From: Butyriboletus loyo | Taxonomy: Eukaryota > Basidiomycota > Agaricomycetes > Boletales > Boletaceae | NCBI GenBank assembly: GCA_038093515.1 | Contig: JBBPSI010000084.1 | Span: forward strand, 1 to 64,000 | Reading direction: 5' to 3' | Length of the DNA stretch: 64,000 nt | In this document: piece after piece, positions 24,131 through 35,968 of the stretch | Numbering within the stretch: the first letter of the stretch is position 1 | Layout: every line of letters starts with the position of its first letter | Notes under the pieces: model-generated | Seen by the model: the letters and a program-made list of their open reading frames with translations, nothing else | Database searches by the model: none | Told to the model about the DNA's origin: nothing | Program-made: the position numbers and the translations under genes

Positions 24131-24590
24131 ATGATATCCAGACGCCTCGCACCATCAATGTTTCTCACGAGATGGAATCAAGTCGTCACTTTGCTGACAA
24201 CTAATCAGATCTCCTTGACAAAAATAACCTTCACCCTTCCCGAGTTCTGGACGATGACTATTTCTCCCGCAAAGTGCTGCTCCATGCAGACAAGTTATCA
24301 ACCCCGCCACAATGAGTTAGAACCAACCTCGCAATGACATCGACGGTAACATTGATCAACGGTCGGCGTTCTTGTGGGATTCTTCTCGCCGATCGCACGG
24401 TTGTCTGATCGTGGTCCCAATCGAAAACGGGACGGATCAGAAGTTCGGATGTATCAGGAGACCCGATCCCACTGACCGATCCGCCATACCTCTACTCCAC
24501 CCTCCCAGTTGGCGTTCAAGGAGAGGTCGGTCCAGCGCTAAGATACACCAGAAAGAATGGTGTGGCAGAGTACGCTGTAATCGCAAGCAA
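24130..24590 (+). pseudogene. Relic of an unidentified gene (LDDDYFSRKVLL type), copy 2 of 2
   Basis: Same readings as at 2.72-3.18 kb, with GDPIPLTDPPYLYSTLPVGV in one frame and stops elsewhere. Also directly precedes a YTM1 relic. Confidence 0.35.
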
Positions 24591-24845
24591 TTAAAGGGCG
24601 AACGGACGTCAAAGAGGGAGACGGTCCGGTGTGTCCGTCAGGTGTAACCACCAGTTCAAGCATCGGTTGTTCAAGCCTAGACGACAAAGGCGAAAATGAA
24701 TCATTAGATTCTTTATAAGTGGCGATGGAAACCAGCTTCAACATGCCACCCAAAAATGCCGTAGGGAACAGACGATCGTGTCCACACACACCCGACTCGA
24801 CGTCCCACGTCCGCACGGTTCTAATGTCGATGTGCGAGTTCATCC
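24590..24845 (-). pseudogene. YTM1 relic e
   Basis: Minus-strand readings TVRTWDVESGVCGHDR and LELVVTPDGH match intact YTM1 on both sides of its last intron. Downstream frame is lost. Confidence 0.65.
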
Positions 24846-25950
24846 TTCCCTCATATATCCTGATGTATTACTCACAAATATAATGTATACAGCGAGTACA
24901 GGCATGTCGAAATCAACGTGCGCAGCCTCAGGTAAGTCCCTCGTATATACCACGAAGTATTACTAACAATGTTCGACAGTTACTTTGGTCGATGACGACG
25001 AAACAACTCGGCCAGCGATGGTCGCACAAGCCGCAGCGGTTGTGCTATTTCAGGTAAGTAAAACACTACGACGTCAATGTTGTATTCGCTGGTTAACTAC
25101 AGTGAGCATCATTGAGGACACCGATGAGGTTGACGACCCCGTAAATAAGCCCTGGTTTTCAGGCCAGGCCCATCCATCATTAGGCCGATGAGATCAGAGA
25201 CTTTCGGAGATGGCTCCACGGCACGCTCGCGTTTCCCCACTCGCCTGTGCTTGCACGCCCGGTTCGCTCTTCCTTCCTCCTGACCTCCCCACTTGTCGTC
25301 GCCGTGTGCTCGTCTCCCCCGGCACATGGTCGGATCCCTTGGTCCGCGCGAGCCGATCCAGCTTGCGGCGCATTTCTCGGGTTGTAGCATGTCTGATCAA
25401 CATTTTCGTAAGACGGATAACTCAGCCAGAATCCGTGACGAACCCGCAAGCGAGAGTTGTCTGGCATCGTAATCGGGCCCCCAGCTACTTAACTCCATGT
25501 TGCCTCACGGAATACCTTCTTTCATATCTCAATGGAGAATGACCAAGCATCTCGAGGCGATAGCAAACTTTTCCTAAATCCTTTGCATACAAACCGCATG
25601 CAGCTTTGACGTCGATCTATGCATCCATTCGTGAATAAACGTATGACTCAAGCGATTGTTGTCGAGATTCGAACCTACCGCAAAGGGCGACGGAATGCAA
25701 TGTCGAGAATCAGCCAAGGTCCGCACGCCTCTGTGTTGAGATGCATTGACGTTGCTAGAGAGGGTAGGTGGTCTTGGAACTCACCAGGCGAAAGAGGCGT
25801 CCGAAAAGTCATCTTGTCGCCGGGTTACCGAGTCCGGCGAGTGCGAGGGGCCGGGATGGGCTCATGGTCGGGTCGATGTCGGCTGATCTCTCCTGCGCGT
25901 CGTCTCGATTATGGGGCGGGGTAAAGCATCATCGTAGCGTCGCGACGAGT
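24845..25950 (+). pseudogene. Modules C and D: multi-intron gene relic (copy 3)
   Basis: Contains the clearest module C text: LVDDDETTRPAMVAQAAAVV, a GTAAGT..ACAG intron, then SIIEDTDEVDDPVNK. Module D follows to about 25.9 kb but the esterase stub is missing here. Confidence 0.42.
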
Positions 25951-26830
25951 GTTTACAAGGACTCGTGTGAACCCGCATCCTCTAGCTCGAGTTCCTAATA
26001 GCTCTGCGAGTATGCATGGCGGAGCTGGAGACCTTGTGTTCGGATAGGTGTTACATTGGTCAACATCATCAGGGCAACCTAAACGACTGACCGGGAAAAG
26101 CCCAGCACAGAGTCGGGGACCAACACCGCCGAACTGGAGAGACGCCGGGTAATGTCTCATCTTCGCCGTACGCAGTTCGCTGCCCCTCGCCCCCATTCGC
26201 TCTCTGTCTTGGTTTCCGTGGACCAACACCGCACTCGTAAGGTGTCGATTCTTGCCGCAACGACTCACCACTCGTTTCATGATCTTATGTTTCCCCCCAT
26301 TACTTGACATCCCTTTTTATATCCTTATTGACTTCTCTCGCTTGCTTGTTTCCTCGTCTGTTATTTCTATGAATCATCTATTATATACTGTCCTACAATC
26401 CCGGCCTCCGTGTGTGGATGGACTTCGTTTATGACCACTCGGTGAATATCCTGGCACTTGAAGCTCGATCAAGGACAGGTTTATCAGGGTTCATACTGAT
26501 GGTGCGAGGTGACATGAAATCAAAGAACTGCACGATCGACCGTAGTATGCATAGGTATTACATCAAACGATTTGGATCAAGGCAAGTCATCGTGTGTGCC
26601 TGAACGATTACACAGCAACCACGCAGGAAGGGTGATGGCAAGGGTAGAGTGCCTCGATCCTTGCTCACGCTGATCCACTGTAAGTATAACGATATAAGTC
26701 AAAGAAAAGTTACGCGCACCGTTACACGGACCCCCGCGGCCGAGGAGGTGTCAGATGGAATGTTCGTTGCAGGTGGTTGCGTCTAATAGGACGTGAGCTG
26801 TGGTGACAAGGCCTACATCACCAGGAAGAG
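25950..26830. repeat. Palindromic block, spacer and 3' flank of WD40 copy 5
   Basis: The CTAGCTCGAG block recurs at 25.98-26.1 kb in shortened form. 26.36-26.83 kb matches the 3' flanks of c2 and c3. No supported gene. Confidence 0.45.
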
Positions 26831-28502
26831 TCATACTGGGTCTGCTACCGTTAAATCCGCAACACGCTCAGGCTCTCCGCTACGCGAAGCATCTTTGTTT
26901 GGATGTTTAGGAGCAGTAGTGGCCTTGGCAAGAGGTTTAGGCTGTAGTATCTGATGAGTTCCTGTATACAAATCCGAGAAATAGTAACGAACCCGTTGGT
27001 TTCTAGCATATCCTGTAGTCGTTCGCTAGCATGAAATGTTACATACTGCACATCTGATCGTCTAGGCAAGGAAGAATACTTACTCGCTTACGTTGACCCG
27101 CAGCCATCCATGAAGGGCCCTCGTTTGTGGCATCCACTCTCGGTGGGGAGTGGGAAGGAGATCGATGAGCAGCGGGTTGGCGTGACTTTCCAAAACGTCG
27201 ACCGGGATTGTATGAGGTGACGCCCTTCTCACTTTTTCGCGGTAGCAGCTTTTTTAATATTGAGCGAATCTGCGACTCGGGATGTGCCTCTGCAGGGGAG
27301 TCATGTGGCGGTAGCTCCCGGGAATCGGCAGCGGAGGTCGGGGATGGTGGCTGCAGTAGTGTCAATATATAAGCAAGAAACAAAATGAGGTGGCCACGAA
27401 CCTCGTCAAAGTCGAACTCAGGAGCAGGAGCGGGCGCGCTCGACGGCACGTCAACCTACACAATCGTGAGAACTCGCGTCGAACGGGAACAGAGGGAGTG
27501 GATACCTCGAGATCACTAGTTGATGTCTAATATTGTGTGTGATGAGATGGTTTGATAGAATAGCCAAATACTTACATGGAAAGGACCGTATGACTCTGGG
27601 AGAATATGAGCGAGGTCACGCACAAAGACTTTCCCATCACGTCGTCCTGTTGCCAGATATGTGTCGTCTGGGGAGAGGGTGATCGAGTATATCGTTGTGC
27701 TGTCCTCAATGGCAGAGCCAATCTGAGTCAGAGTCAACATGTCCAGGAAGAAGATGGAAGAGAATCCATATGCAACAATGAATTTGCCATTTGCTGCTGG
27801 AACGATGGACTCGATATTGCTGTCAAAAGCTGGTGACTCGGCGACCTGCAACCCCGTGGACACAGCAAAAGACTTGATTTTGCGGTCGTTGGTTGCCACA
27901 AAAAGTTGCTGGCTGTCACTGGACCACCCAAGTGGAGTGACTATGTGAAACGAGGTTGTTTCGGTCTCAATTGTGACAAGTTCATCACCGTTGCGACTGT
28001 CGAAAACGTGAATCGAGCCTTGAACACAGGAAGTGGCGATGTGCTCGCCATTTGGGGAGAACTTGATTCCATTGACCTCGTTGTCATGTCGGAGTGGGCC
28101 GACGAGTCTCTCCCCTGTCCTCATGCTCCAAACACTCGCTGTCCCTTCAGCCTCTCCAGTCCCAGTGGCAAACCTGGCCGAATCTGGTGAGACATCGACC
28201 GCAAACACCGGATTTCCGCCCTCCACCTCGATGCCCTTCGCATGCAACTTCACATCCCACACACTTGCGCCCTCCTGAGCGCCGCACACTATCCAATTAT
28301 GATCCCTTGATGCACTGATGGCGCCAATGTACATCCCCATTTGGTTTCCGACCTCTTGATTGTCTTCAAGTCGCAATCGTCGAATGCCATCGCTACTCCC
28401 GCCCAAAATATGCTTTCCATCAGACTGGAATGCGACTGCCCACACTGGACTATCGTGACCAGTGCCAAGTACTATTGTTGGGTCTGGCTGGATTGTTAGC
28501 AT
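26831..28502 (-). CDS. WD40 propeller + basic tail protein, array copy 5 (type I tail)
   Basis: Exon 1 is 27576-28502 (ATG at 28502). The spliced model stays open through VDVPSSAPAPAPEFDFDE, the tail exon ending GQRKR, an 11-codon exon (RTTTGYARNQR) and a last exon with KHPNKDASRSGE, ending TVADPV with stop at 26831. Blade 3 has a two-residue insertion relative to c1 (GEAEGTASVW). Variable positions read NPVF, TTIY and GRR. The hydrophobic stretch is open (EVRGHLILFLAYILTLLQ), about the length of a short membrane segment, if it is not spliced. Confidence 0.82.
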
Positions 28503-29580
28503 TCAACGCTATCACTGTTCGGAGCTGCTACATACCGATCTTTGTCGACGACATCCTCTGCGATGGTACACTGTTGTGGAGTTCGGAGAGTACAAGAAAG
28601 ATGGTTTCGGTTCACTCGTGCGCAAAGCTGCTCCATAAACACGTTTCCTTATTCTCTATATGGATCACAACCGCTTCATATCTTTGGCGCTTATTCTTAC
28701 TCGCACCCAACCCAAGTGACCTCGTTGCGAAGACCAGACAAGCGGTGACATTTGCCTCATTGCCAAGGATCATTCTACCCTGAGATCTGTGAGTGTTCAT
28801 CGCATCTGGATTGCATTGCTCGTTTCACGACGGCTTTACGATTCCCATCAAACGAGCGGTCTCACTCCAGAAGCATATTTACCACAACGTGGGAGACAAA
28901 TGATTGTACCACCCGAACCCATTTTCGTGTTCACTGTTCGGACAGGTAGACGTTACACGTATATACATATCTTTCCGGACCTCGAACGATTGCGCTCATA
29001 CACAAGCCCTGTTGACGCCAATAATGTGGGTACACTGTATTATAGGCATTCGCATATAAACCACATATGCCCTTGATGTCTCTCAAACATTATTGCCCCG
29101 CGTTCTACCAATGCAGTATGCGGGACAGTGTGCTCAATTGCATGTTGCGTTTTCGTATCTTTCCTTCCCAGGTAATTTTGAACTGCCGTATTTCGATACT
29201 CCGATGGATAACCAAGATTGACAGCCGTTTTCACCAACTCTCGCGCTGCTCAGGCAGGTGGACGTTCAATGTACGTACACCTCTTTCTGGACCTCGAACG
29301 ATTGCGCTCATATACAAGCCCTGTTGACGCCAATAATATGGGTAAACTGTACTGTAGGCACCCGCATGTAAGCCACATATGCTCTTGATGTCTCTCGAGC
29401 ACCGTACTAAAATACTGCACCGCGTTCTACCAATGCAGTATGCAGCACAGTGCGATCAACTGCATGTTTTCTCATACATTTCCTCCCAAGGCAATTTTAA
29501 ACTGCCACATGTCGATACTCCGATCCATAGGCAAGATCAACAGCCGTTTTTACCAACTCTCGCGGTATCTCAGCTTTTTA
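28503..29580. repeat. 5' flank of WD40 copy 5 with an internal tandem duplication
   Basis: The flank is longer than in other copies because about 320 bases are present twice (about 28,925-29,240 and 29,245-29,560). Both halves contain CCTCGAACGATTGCGCTCAT and TACCAATGCAGTATG. Confidence 0.6.
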
Positions 29581-30060
29581 TACTGATGACTCAAAGGTTG
29601 GTCTGAGCTGGCAGACATTGGTGCAACGTGTGACCCAGTATGCTTTCATCCTTCAAGCTTCATGACGATCGACGCTGACGAATTGGCTAGACATGAGTGC
29701 TCCCTGCAACCGTGGATCCACCTCGTCTCGCTCGCAACATAACACACATTCTACATCCTGCAAGCGGTAGAAGCTGCTTCCACGGCCGTTCAGATTTACT
29801 CGTTTTGATTCTAAATGTCGTCGCTGTCATCATCGCCCTACATTAACGCCGGTCGTCCGATCAACTAGCCCTTTTTGTGTCTCCCTCGTTATCAACTTCG
29901 TCATCTGATTGCTGCTCTACAGATGTACCATGGTCCGGCTGCTCCGACCAGCTCATGTGACGGAGTGTACGGTCGTCGCGGTGCTCGTCGAGTCCGCGGC
30001 AGTCTATGCCACCTTTGGACTCTTATTCTGATCCCGTTTGTGATGGACACTGCCATCTTG
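29580..30060 (+). pseudogene. Relic of the unidentified membrane-protein gene (copy 5 of 5)
   Basis: Same block as at 2.24 kb, with a deletion in the hydrophobic stretch. It then runs into a short tract shared with the intron of the DUF6533 relics (GTGGGAGAAAGTGATGGTGG). Confidence 0.38.
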
Positions 30061-30134
30061 TTCAGGAACAGGATGGGTGGGAGAAAGTGATGGTGGCGAA
30101 TGGAAACGAGAGAGAGGGGAGGAAGCAAGACGTA

Positions 30135-30400
30135 CACGATCGTCACCGACGTGTACGGCCGTAGTACCCAGAACGTCAGACCCCAGGCATGGATTCATCT
30201 GCCACGGACGTATCACGCGGCTCAATGTTGCCTTTCCAAATCGCAGCAAAGTTGGTGGGATGGTGTGCTTGGTCCTGATCCTGGGTATCAAGAGTTTGGG
30301 TGTACGAACACGACATCGTTTGTCATCCGCAACGGAACGTCGACCATTGGATTCTATGTTGGCCTGGAAAATTGTTTGCATTGGATCCCAGGGTTAGTGG
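30135..30400 (+). pseudogene. GDSL/CE16 esterase relic 3 (3' half)
   Basis: VTDVYGRSTQNV, then WWDGVLGPDPGYQEFGCT and IGFYVG..HWIPG, in the same order as the intact esterase. Frameshift between the first two blocks. Opposite strand to the intact gene. Confidence 0.65.
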
Positions 30401-30419
30401 TGCGTAATCGATTGGGGAT

Positions 30420-30810
30420 AGGGTCCGACCATTCGTCGACGCCATCCTCACCGATGGTACACAGTCGCGGGGTTCGAAAAGCGAAAAAGCGAGGTCCTTA
30501 AGTTTACTCGCGGTGCGCAAAGTTGATATGTTCTGTTGTTGTCGCGATGTGTCTGTTCACGCAAGTGATTCGTGGCAAGACCCTGCCTGCTTAGCAGAAT
30601 GGGAATCGATCGACTTTTGCTGTTTGTCAATTGCGATATTGAACACGGCCGAAAAAGGCTGGTTAAATTCCCTCCAGAAGGATCACACCAACGATGACGC
30701 CAAACAATGGGTCGGACCGACGAATGCAAGCTGGGATGGGCTCGTCGACGTCAGAGCTCTCCTGTGCGTCACCTCGATCCTGGAGCGGGGAGAAGAATCA
30801 TTGCAGTGTT
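30420..30810. repeat. Short WD40 5' flank piece and unidentified tract
   Basis: 30.42-30.62 kb follows the WD40 5' flank (GACGCCATCCTCACCGATGG). A plus-strand frame around 30.6-30.8 kb (CLAEWESIDFCC, KQWVGPTNASWDGL) reads protein-like but is short and without a recognised domain. Confidence 0.35.
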
Positions 30811-31638
30811 CCGACTAGGGTCGTTTCGTGTCCGTCGGAATGCTAACGAGGAGCATCTTGAATACATGATCGACGAGCCGTTTGCAGTGGGTCGTGTAGG
30901 GTGTCATGGAAGTGCCTCCGGTGAGTGTCACGTAGACTCCAACATGATAGTTGATCGGGTCGCTTCAGGCCGTCCAAACGTGCTGTTCCCGAAATGTCGT
31001 GTGATGATCAGGAGAGCGGAATCCTCATTGGTACCATCATCACTGGCAGAGATATCCTCGATGTAGGTGGTTTCCCAGGATGAGTAGCGATCAGAGTTCC
31101 CCCCCTCCTTTGTACGAGCTAGCGTTTGGATCCGTGATGAATACGAAAAACAGGGACATGACATTCTGACACACATTCTTGTCTTGGCGAATATTCCTTG
31201 GGTTTGCAACAGCTCGAATCAATTCCAATCTTTCCGTACGTGTTCCCCTTCTCAGCGGCCATGGAGTAAACATCCTAGCGAGCTCAATCTTATCGAGAAT
31301 CATACATAATAGCGCTGTGAGGTGACACGAAATCGTCCTACATACTCACGATTGAGAGGTGCCTACATGCATTGTATCAAATCAGGTGGATTCGTGCGTC
31401 CCATCTCCAGTGCCTGAGCCGCAACACATCCATAGGGGAAATGCGAGTTGGACCGAAAACCTCAAGTTGAGGATAGCCCTGCCTGACTCTCGCTATTGCA
31501 ATCCAGCGTGAGTCCATGAAGTAATCGTAAGGAAAGTAGGCGCACCGTCAGATGGACCTCCCCTGCGGATGATTGAGATGGATCGTTCGTTTGTTGTGCC
31601 TAACATGGAATGAGCTTTTATAACATGGTACACAATAA
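30810..31638. repeat. NANEE relic and 3' flank of WD40 copy 6
   Basis: Plus-strand FRVRRNANEEHLEYMIDEPF and DSNMIVDRVASGRPNVLFPK are followed by a tract identical in layout to 20.5-21.04 kb and 35.25-35.97 kb. No intact gene. Confidence 0.45.
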
Positions 31639-33335
31639 TCATAAAAAACGGACCGAGCCTCTTTGCGTGTGATCTCCAGAGCCTTGTCCGCTAGGAGACA
31701 CGTTTTTATTTGGATCGTGGGGGTCAACAGCCTTGGTAGTACTAGATGCTTTGTCCTGTAACGTCTGATGAGTCCATGCATATAATCTCGAGGATCAACG
31801 GAACCTTTGGTTTTGCAGGATATTTTGCGACCGTTCGCTAAGATGATGTGTTAAACGCACGGGATCCGAATGTCTATCAAGAGCACTCACTCGCTTCCGT
31901 TTACCTGCAGCCATCCACGAAGGACCGTCATTTGCGACGTCCACTCTCACCGGCGACTGAGAAAGAGATTGATGATTGGCAGGCGCATTCGACTTTCTGG
32001 CAACAGGACTGGACGGATGCAAACTGGGGCCCTTCTTGCTCTTCTCGATCCTTGTTTTTACCCACTTTTTAAGCTTTGGAATGCCACGAGACGGCTCGGC
32101 GCTGTCGCGATGTTTCCCTGGACTCGCCTCTGGAGGATAGGTCACTGATACATCTGACGACTGCTCTACCTCAGAGGCTGCTGGAGATGGCGGCTGCAGC
32201 AGTGTCAACGCGGAAGTAAGAGGAGAATATAGCGACCACTGACCTCATCAAAGTCGAACTCGGGAGCGGGCGCGCTCGACGGCACGTCAACCTACATGAT
32301 CGTGAGGACTCGCTTTGAACGGGAAAAGAACGAGTGGATACCTCGAGATCACTAGTTGATGTCTAATGTTGTGTGTGATGAGATGGTGTTGATTTGATAG
32401 GTTGACATGGCGAAGAGACAAATACTTACATATGACTCAGGGAGAATATGACCGAGGTCACGCACAGAGACTCTCCCGTCATCTCGTCCAGTGGCCAGAT
32501 AGTAATTGTCTGGAGAGAGGGTGATCGACCATATCGCTGTGCTGTCCTCAATGGCAGAGCCAATCTGGATGAGAGTTGACGTGTCCAGGAAGAAGATGGA
32601 GGATGCTCCATATGCAGCAATGAATTTACCATTCACTGCTAGAGCGATGGACTCGACCCCCCAGCGGAAAACCAGCGATTCAGTGAGCTCAGACCCAGTG
32701 GACAGAGCAAAAGCCTTGATTTTGTTGTTGTTTATTACTGCAAAGAATTGCTGGCCGTCGTTGGACCACGCAAGTGGAGTGGCTACGTAAAATGAGGTTG
32801 TTTCTGTCTTGATTGTGATGAGTTCATGGCCGTTGTGACTGTTGAAAATGTGGATCGAGCCTCGATAGCAGGAAGTGGCGATGTGCTTGCCATTTGGTGA
32901 GAATTTGATTCCATTGACCCTATTGCCTTGTTGGAGTGGGCCGACAAGCCTCTCGCCAGTCTTTATGCTCCAAATGCTCACTGTCTTACCAGTCCCAGTG
33001 GCAAACCTGGTCGAATCTGGTGAGACATCGACTGAATTCACCTCATTTATCCCCTCCACATCGATGGCTTTTGCATGCACCTCCGCGTCCCACACGCTTG
33101 CGCCCTGAGCAGTACCGCACACTACCCACTGGTGGTCTCTCGACATGCAGATGGCATTCAAGTACATTCCTGTTTGCTTTCTGACCTCGTGATTGTCTTC
33201 AAGCCGCCACCGTCGAATCCCATCGTCACTCCCGCCCAAAAGATGCTTTCCGTCGGACTGGAATGCGACTGCCCACACTTCACCAGAGCGACCGGTGTCA
33301 AGTACGATTGTTGGGTCTTGCTGGACTGTCAGCAT
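31639..33335 (-). CDS. WD40 propeller + basic tail protein, array copy 6 (type II tail)
   Basis: Exon 1 is 32430-33335 (ATG at 33335) and ends at LPESY before the first intron, four codons earlier than in c1 to c5. Then follow TSTSDLE, VDVPSSAPAPEFDFDE, a roughly 50-base intron with an in-frame TGA if unspliced, the tail exon (PPSPAASEVEQSSDVSV, GIPKLKKWVKTRIEKSKKG, GKRKR) and a last exon ending QRASVRFL, stop at 31639-31641. Variable positions read NEVN, TAIW and GRD. It is the best complete type II reference copy. Confidence 0.82.
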
Positions 33336-33600
33336 TCAACACAATCACTCCTCGCAGCTACCACGCACCTGTCTTTATGGACGACATCCTCACTGTCGTG
33401 GAGTTCGAAGAGTGGGAGAAATATGGTTTCAGTTCACTTGTCACAAACATGTTTCCTTATTCTCCATATGGGTTGCAGCCGCCTCGTGTCTTTGGCGCTT
33501 ATTCTTACTCGCACCCAAGCCAAGTCACCTCGTTGCGAAGATCAGACAAGCGGTCAACATCCGTGACATTTTGCCTCATTCCCAAGGGTCGTTCTTCAGG
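33336..33600. repeat. Short 5' flank of WD40 copy 6
   Basis: Only about 265 bases of the usual 500-600 base flank remain before the sequence joins module C at about 33,605. If the promoter lies further out in other copies, c6 has a different one. Confidence 0.55.
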
Positions 33601-34550
33601 ACGAGCTCACGCGGCCTCAGGTAAGTCCCTCGCATATATGTACCACAATGTATTACTCACAATGTCGAGAGCTACTGGGTTGATGACGATGAATACAGCT
33701 CGGTCGCACAAGCCCCAGCGGTCGTGCTGCTTCAGGTAATTAAAACATAAACATAACGATGTCAATGTTATATGAACTAGTTAATTACAGTGAGCATCCT
33801 TGAGGACACCGATGAAGTCGAGGACCCCGTAAATAAGCAAGCCTGCTTGTTGGGCCTGGCCTAGAATTAACCAAGGCCAGGCCCGTCCATCACTAGGCCG
33901 ATGAGATCGGAGGTGGACATGGTTCCCTCAGCATGGCATGCTCGTGTTTCCCCACTCGCCTGTGCTTGCGCACCCGGTTCCCTCTTCCCTCCTCCTGACC
34001 TCCCCACTTGTCGTCGCCGTGTGGGCTCGCCTCCCCTGGAATACCATCGGCTCCCTTGGTCCGTGCGAGTCGACCCTGCCTGCGACACATTTCTCGGGTT
34101 GTAGCAAGTCTGAACAGCATTTTTCCTAGGACGGATAACTCAGCCGGACTCCGTGACGAACCCGCCAGCCAGAATGGTCTGGCATCGTAATCGGGTCCCT
34201 AGCTGCTTGACCCCACTTGCCTCGCAGAATACCTTCTATCGTATCTTGAGGGAGAATGACCGAGCATCTCGAGGCGACAACAAAATTCTTTGAATAACAA
34301 ACCGCATGCAGCTTTGCCGTCCATCCATGCGTCCATTCGCGAATAAGCATGACTCGAGTGATTGTTGCCGAGATTCGAACCTACCGCAAGGGCAACAGAA
34401 TGCAATGACGGGAATCGTCCGCACGCCCCTGTCTTGAGATATATTGACGTTGCTAGAGACGGTACATGGCCTTCGAACTCACCAGGTGAAGAAGGCGTCC
34501 GGAAAGTCATCGTAGCGCCGCGACGAGGCTTGTCTCCTGTACGTCGGAAT
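33600..34550 (+). pseudogene. Modules C and D: multi-intron gene relic (copy 4)
   Basis: Module C and D landmarks in order, ending near 34.55 kb without the esterase block. All frames broken. Confidence 0.4.
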
Positions 34551-35968
34551 GCGAACGAGAGGAAGTCTTGAATCATAGGGCTGATCTTATAATCCGTCAT
34601 TCTTCGAGTCACGTCAGACTCTCCGTGAAGGGTCACCAGGTCATACATTGGACAGCTATATCGTGTTGGGTCAAACCATCGACTCGGCGCCAGTGACTAG
34701 CCGATTCGGGGTATATTAGACGACCAGAGGGTTCATGGCCAGGCTCGAATGCGCATCGAGTGTTTATTGTCCGACTCTTGTCCGACTCTGGTTATCCCAG
34801 TTTCAGGTACGGTGTTCGGATTCTTCACTGGAGACGAAATGAAAATTTGGCGGGAACCGTGGTGAGATCTTTTTCTGCAGTCGACGCCACGTTTGATTCC
34901 CGAGCAGGTCCTCGAGCGCACGATTTGCAGAGTCACCACCCCCGCACCAATTATTCTAGTGCCCCTCTGTTATATTTGCATTCACTCGCAGGTTGCTCCG
35001 CCCCGAACCTGACGTGCTGTTCTAGGGGTATCGTCGTCCCGCACACATGTTTAGCGCTCCAGCCAGCACTCCAGCTCTCTGCAGAACAAGCATAACTCGT
35101 CCATGTCAATGAGATCAAGAATGTGCCTTGTCTTTGCGAATTGGCTGGCCGACTTTGTTGCTGGTATGCCTCTCGCTCAGCGTTGGATCCCCAAAGGCGT
35201 GCTCACACGTTGATCACGACAACGGGGCTCCGGCGAGCGTTGTGTAGACTCCAACATATAGTTGATCAGGTCATTTCAGGCCGTCCGAACGTGCTGTTCC
35301 TGAAATGCCGTGTGCGATGATCATAGAGGGCCCCGGTATAATCAATCTCATTGGCGTCATCACCACTGGCAGAGAGGGATCATCGGTCATCAATGTGGGT
35401 GGTTTCCCAAGACGAGTAGCGATCAGAGTTCCCCTCCTCCTTCGTACGAACTAGCATTTGGATCCGTGATGAATACGAAAAACAGGGACATGACATTCTG
35501 ACACACATTCTTGTCTTGGTGTATTCCTTGGGTTTGCAACAGCTCGAATCAATTCCAACCTTTTCATGCGTGTTCCTCTTCTTAGCGGCCATGGAATAAA
35601 CATCCTAGCGAGCTCAATCTTATCAAGCATCATACATGATAGCGCTGTGAGGCGACACGAAACTGTTCTACATACTCATGATTGAGAGGTGCCTACATGC
35701 ATTGTATCAAATCAGGTGGATCCATGCGTCCCATCTCTGGTGCCTGAGCCGCAACACATCCATGCGGGAAATGCGAGTCGGATCGAAAACCTCAAGTCGA
35801 GGATAGCCTTGCCCGACTCTCGCTATTGCAATCCAACGTGAGTCCATGAGGTAATCGTAAGGAAAGTACGCGCACCGTCAGATGGACCTCCCCTGCGGAT
35901 GATTGAGATGGATCGTTCGTTTGTTGTGCCTAATATGAAATGAGCTTTTATAACATGGTACACAATAA
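34550..35968. repeat. Spacer, shared fragments and 3' flank of WD40 copy 7
   Basis: 34.83-35.05 kb resembles 13.73-13.95 kb. 35.09-35.25 kb (CELAGRLCCWYASRSALDPQ) matches the tandem units at 42.52 and 45.2 kb. 35.25-35.97 kb matches the 3' flanks of c4 and c6. No intact gene. Confidence 0.45.
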
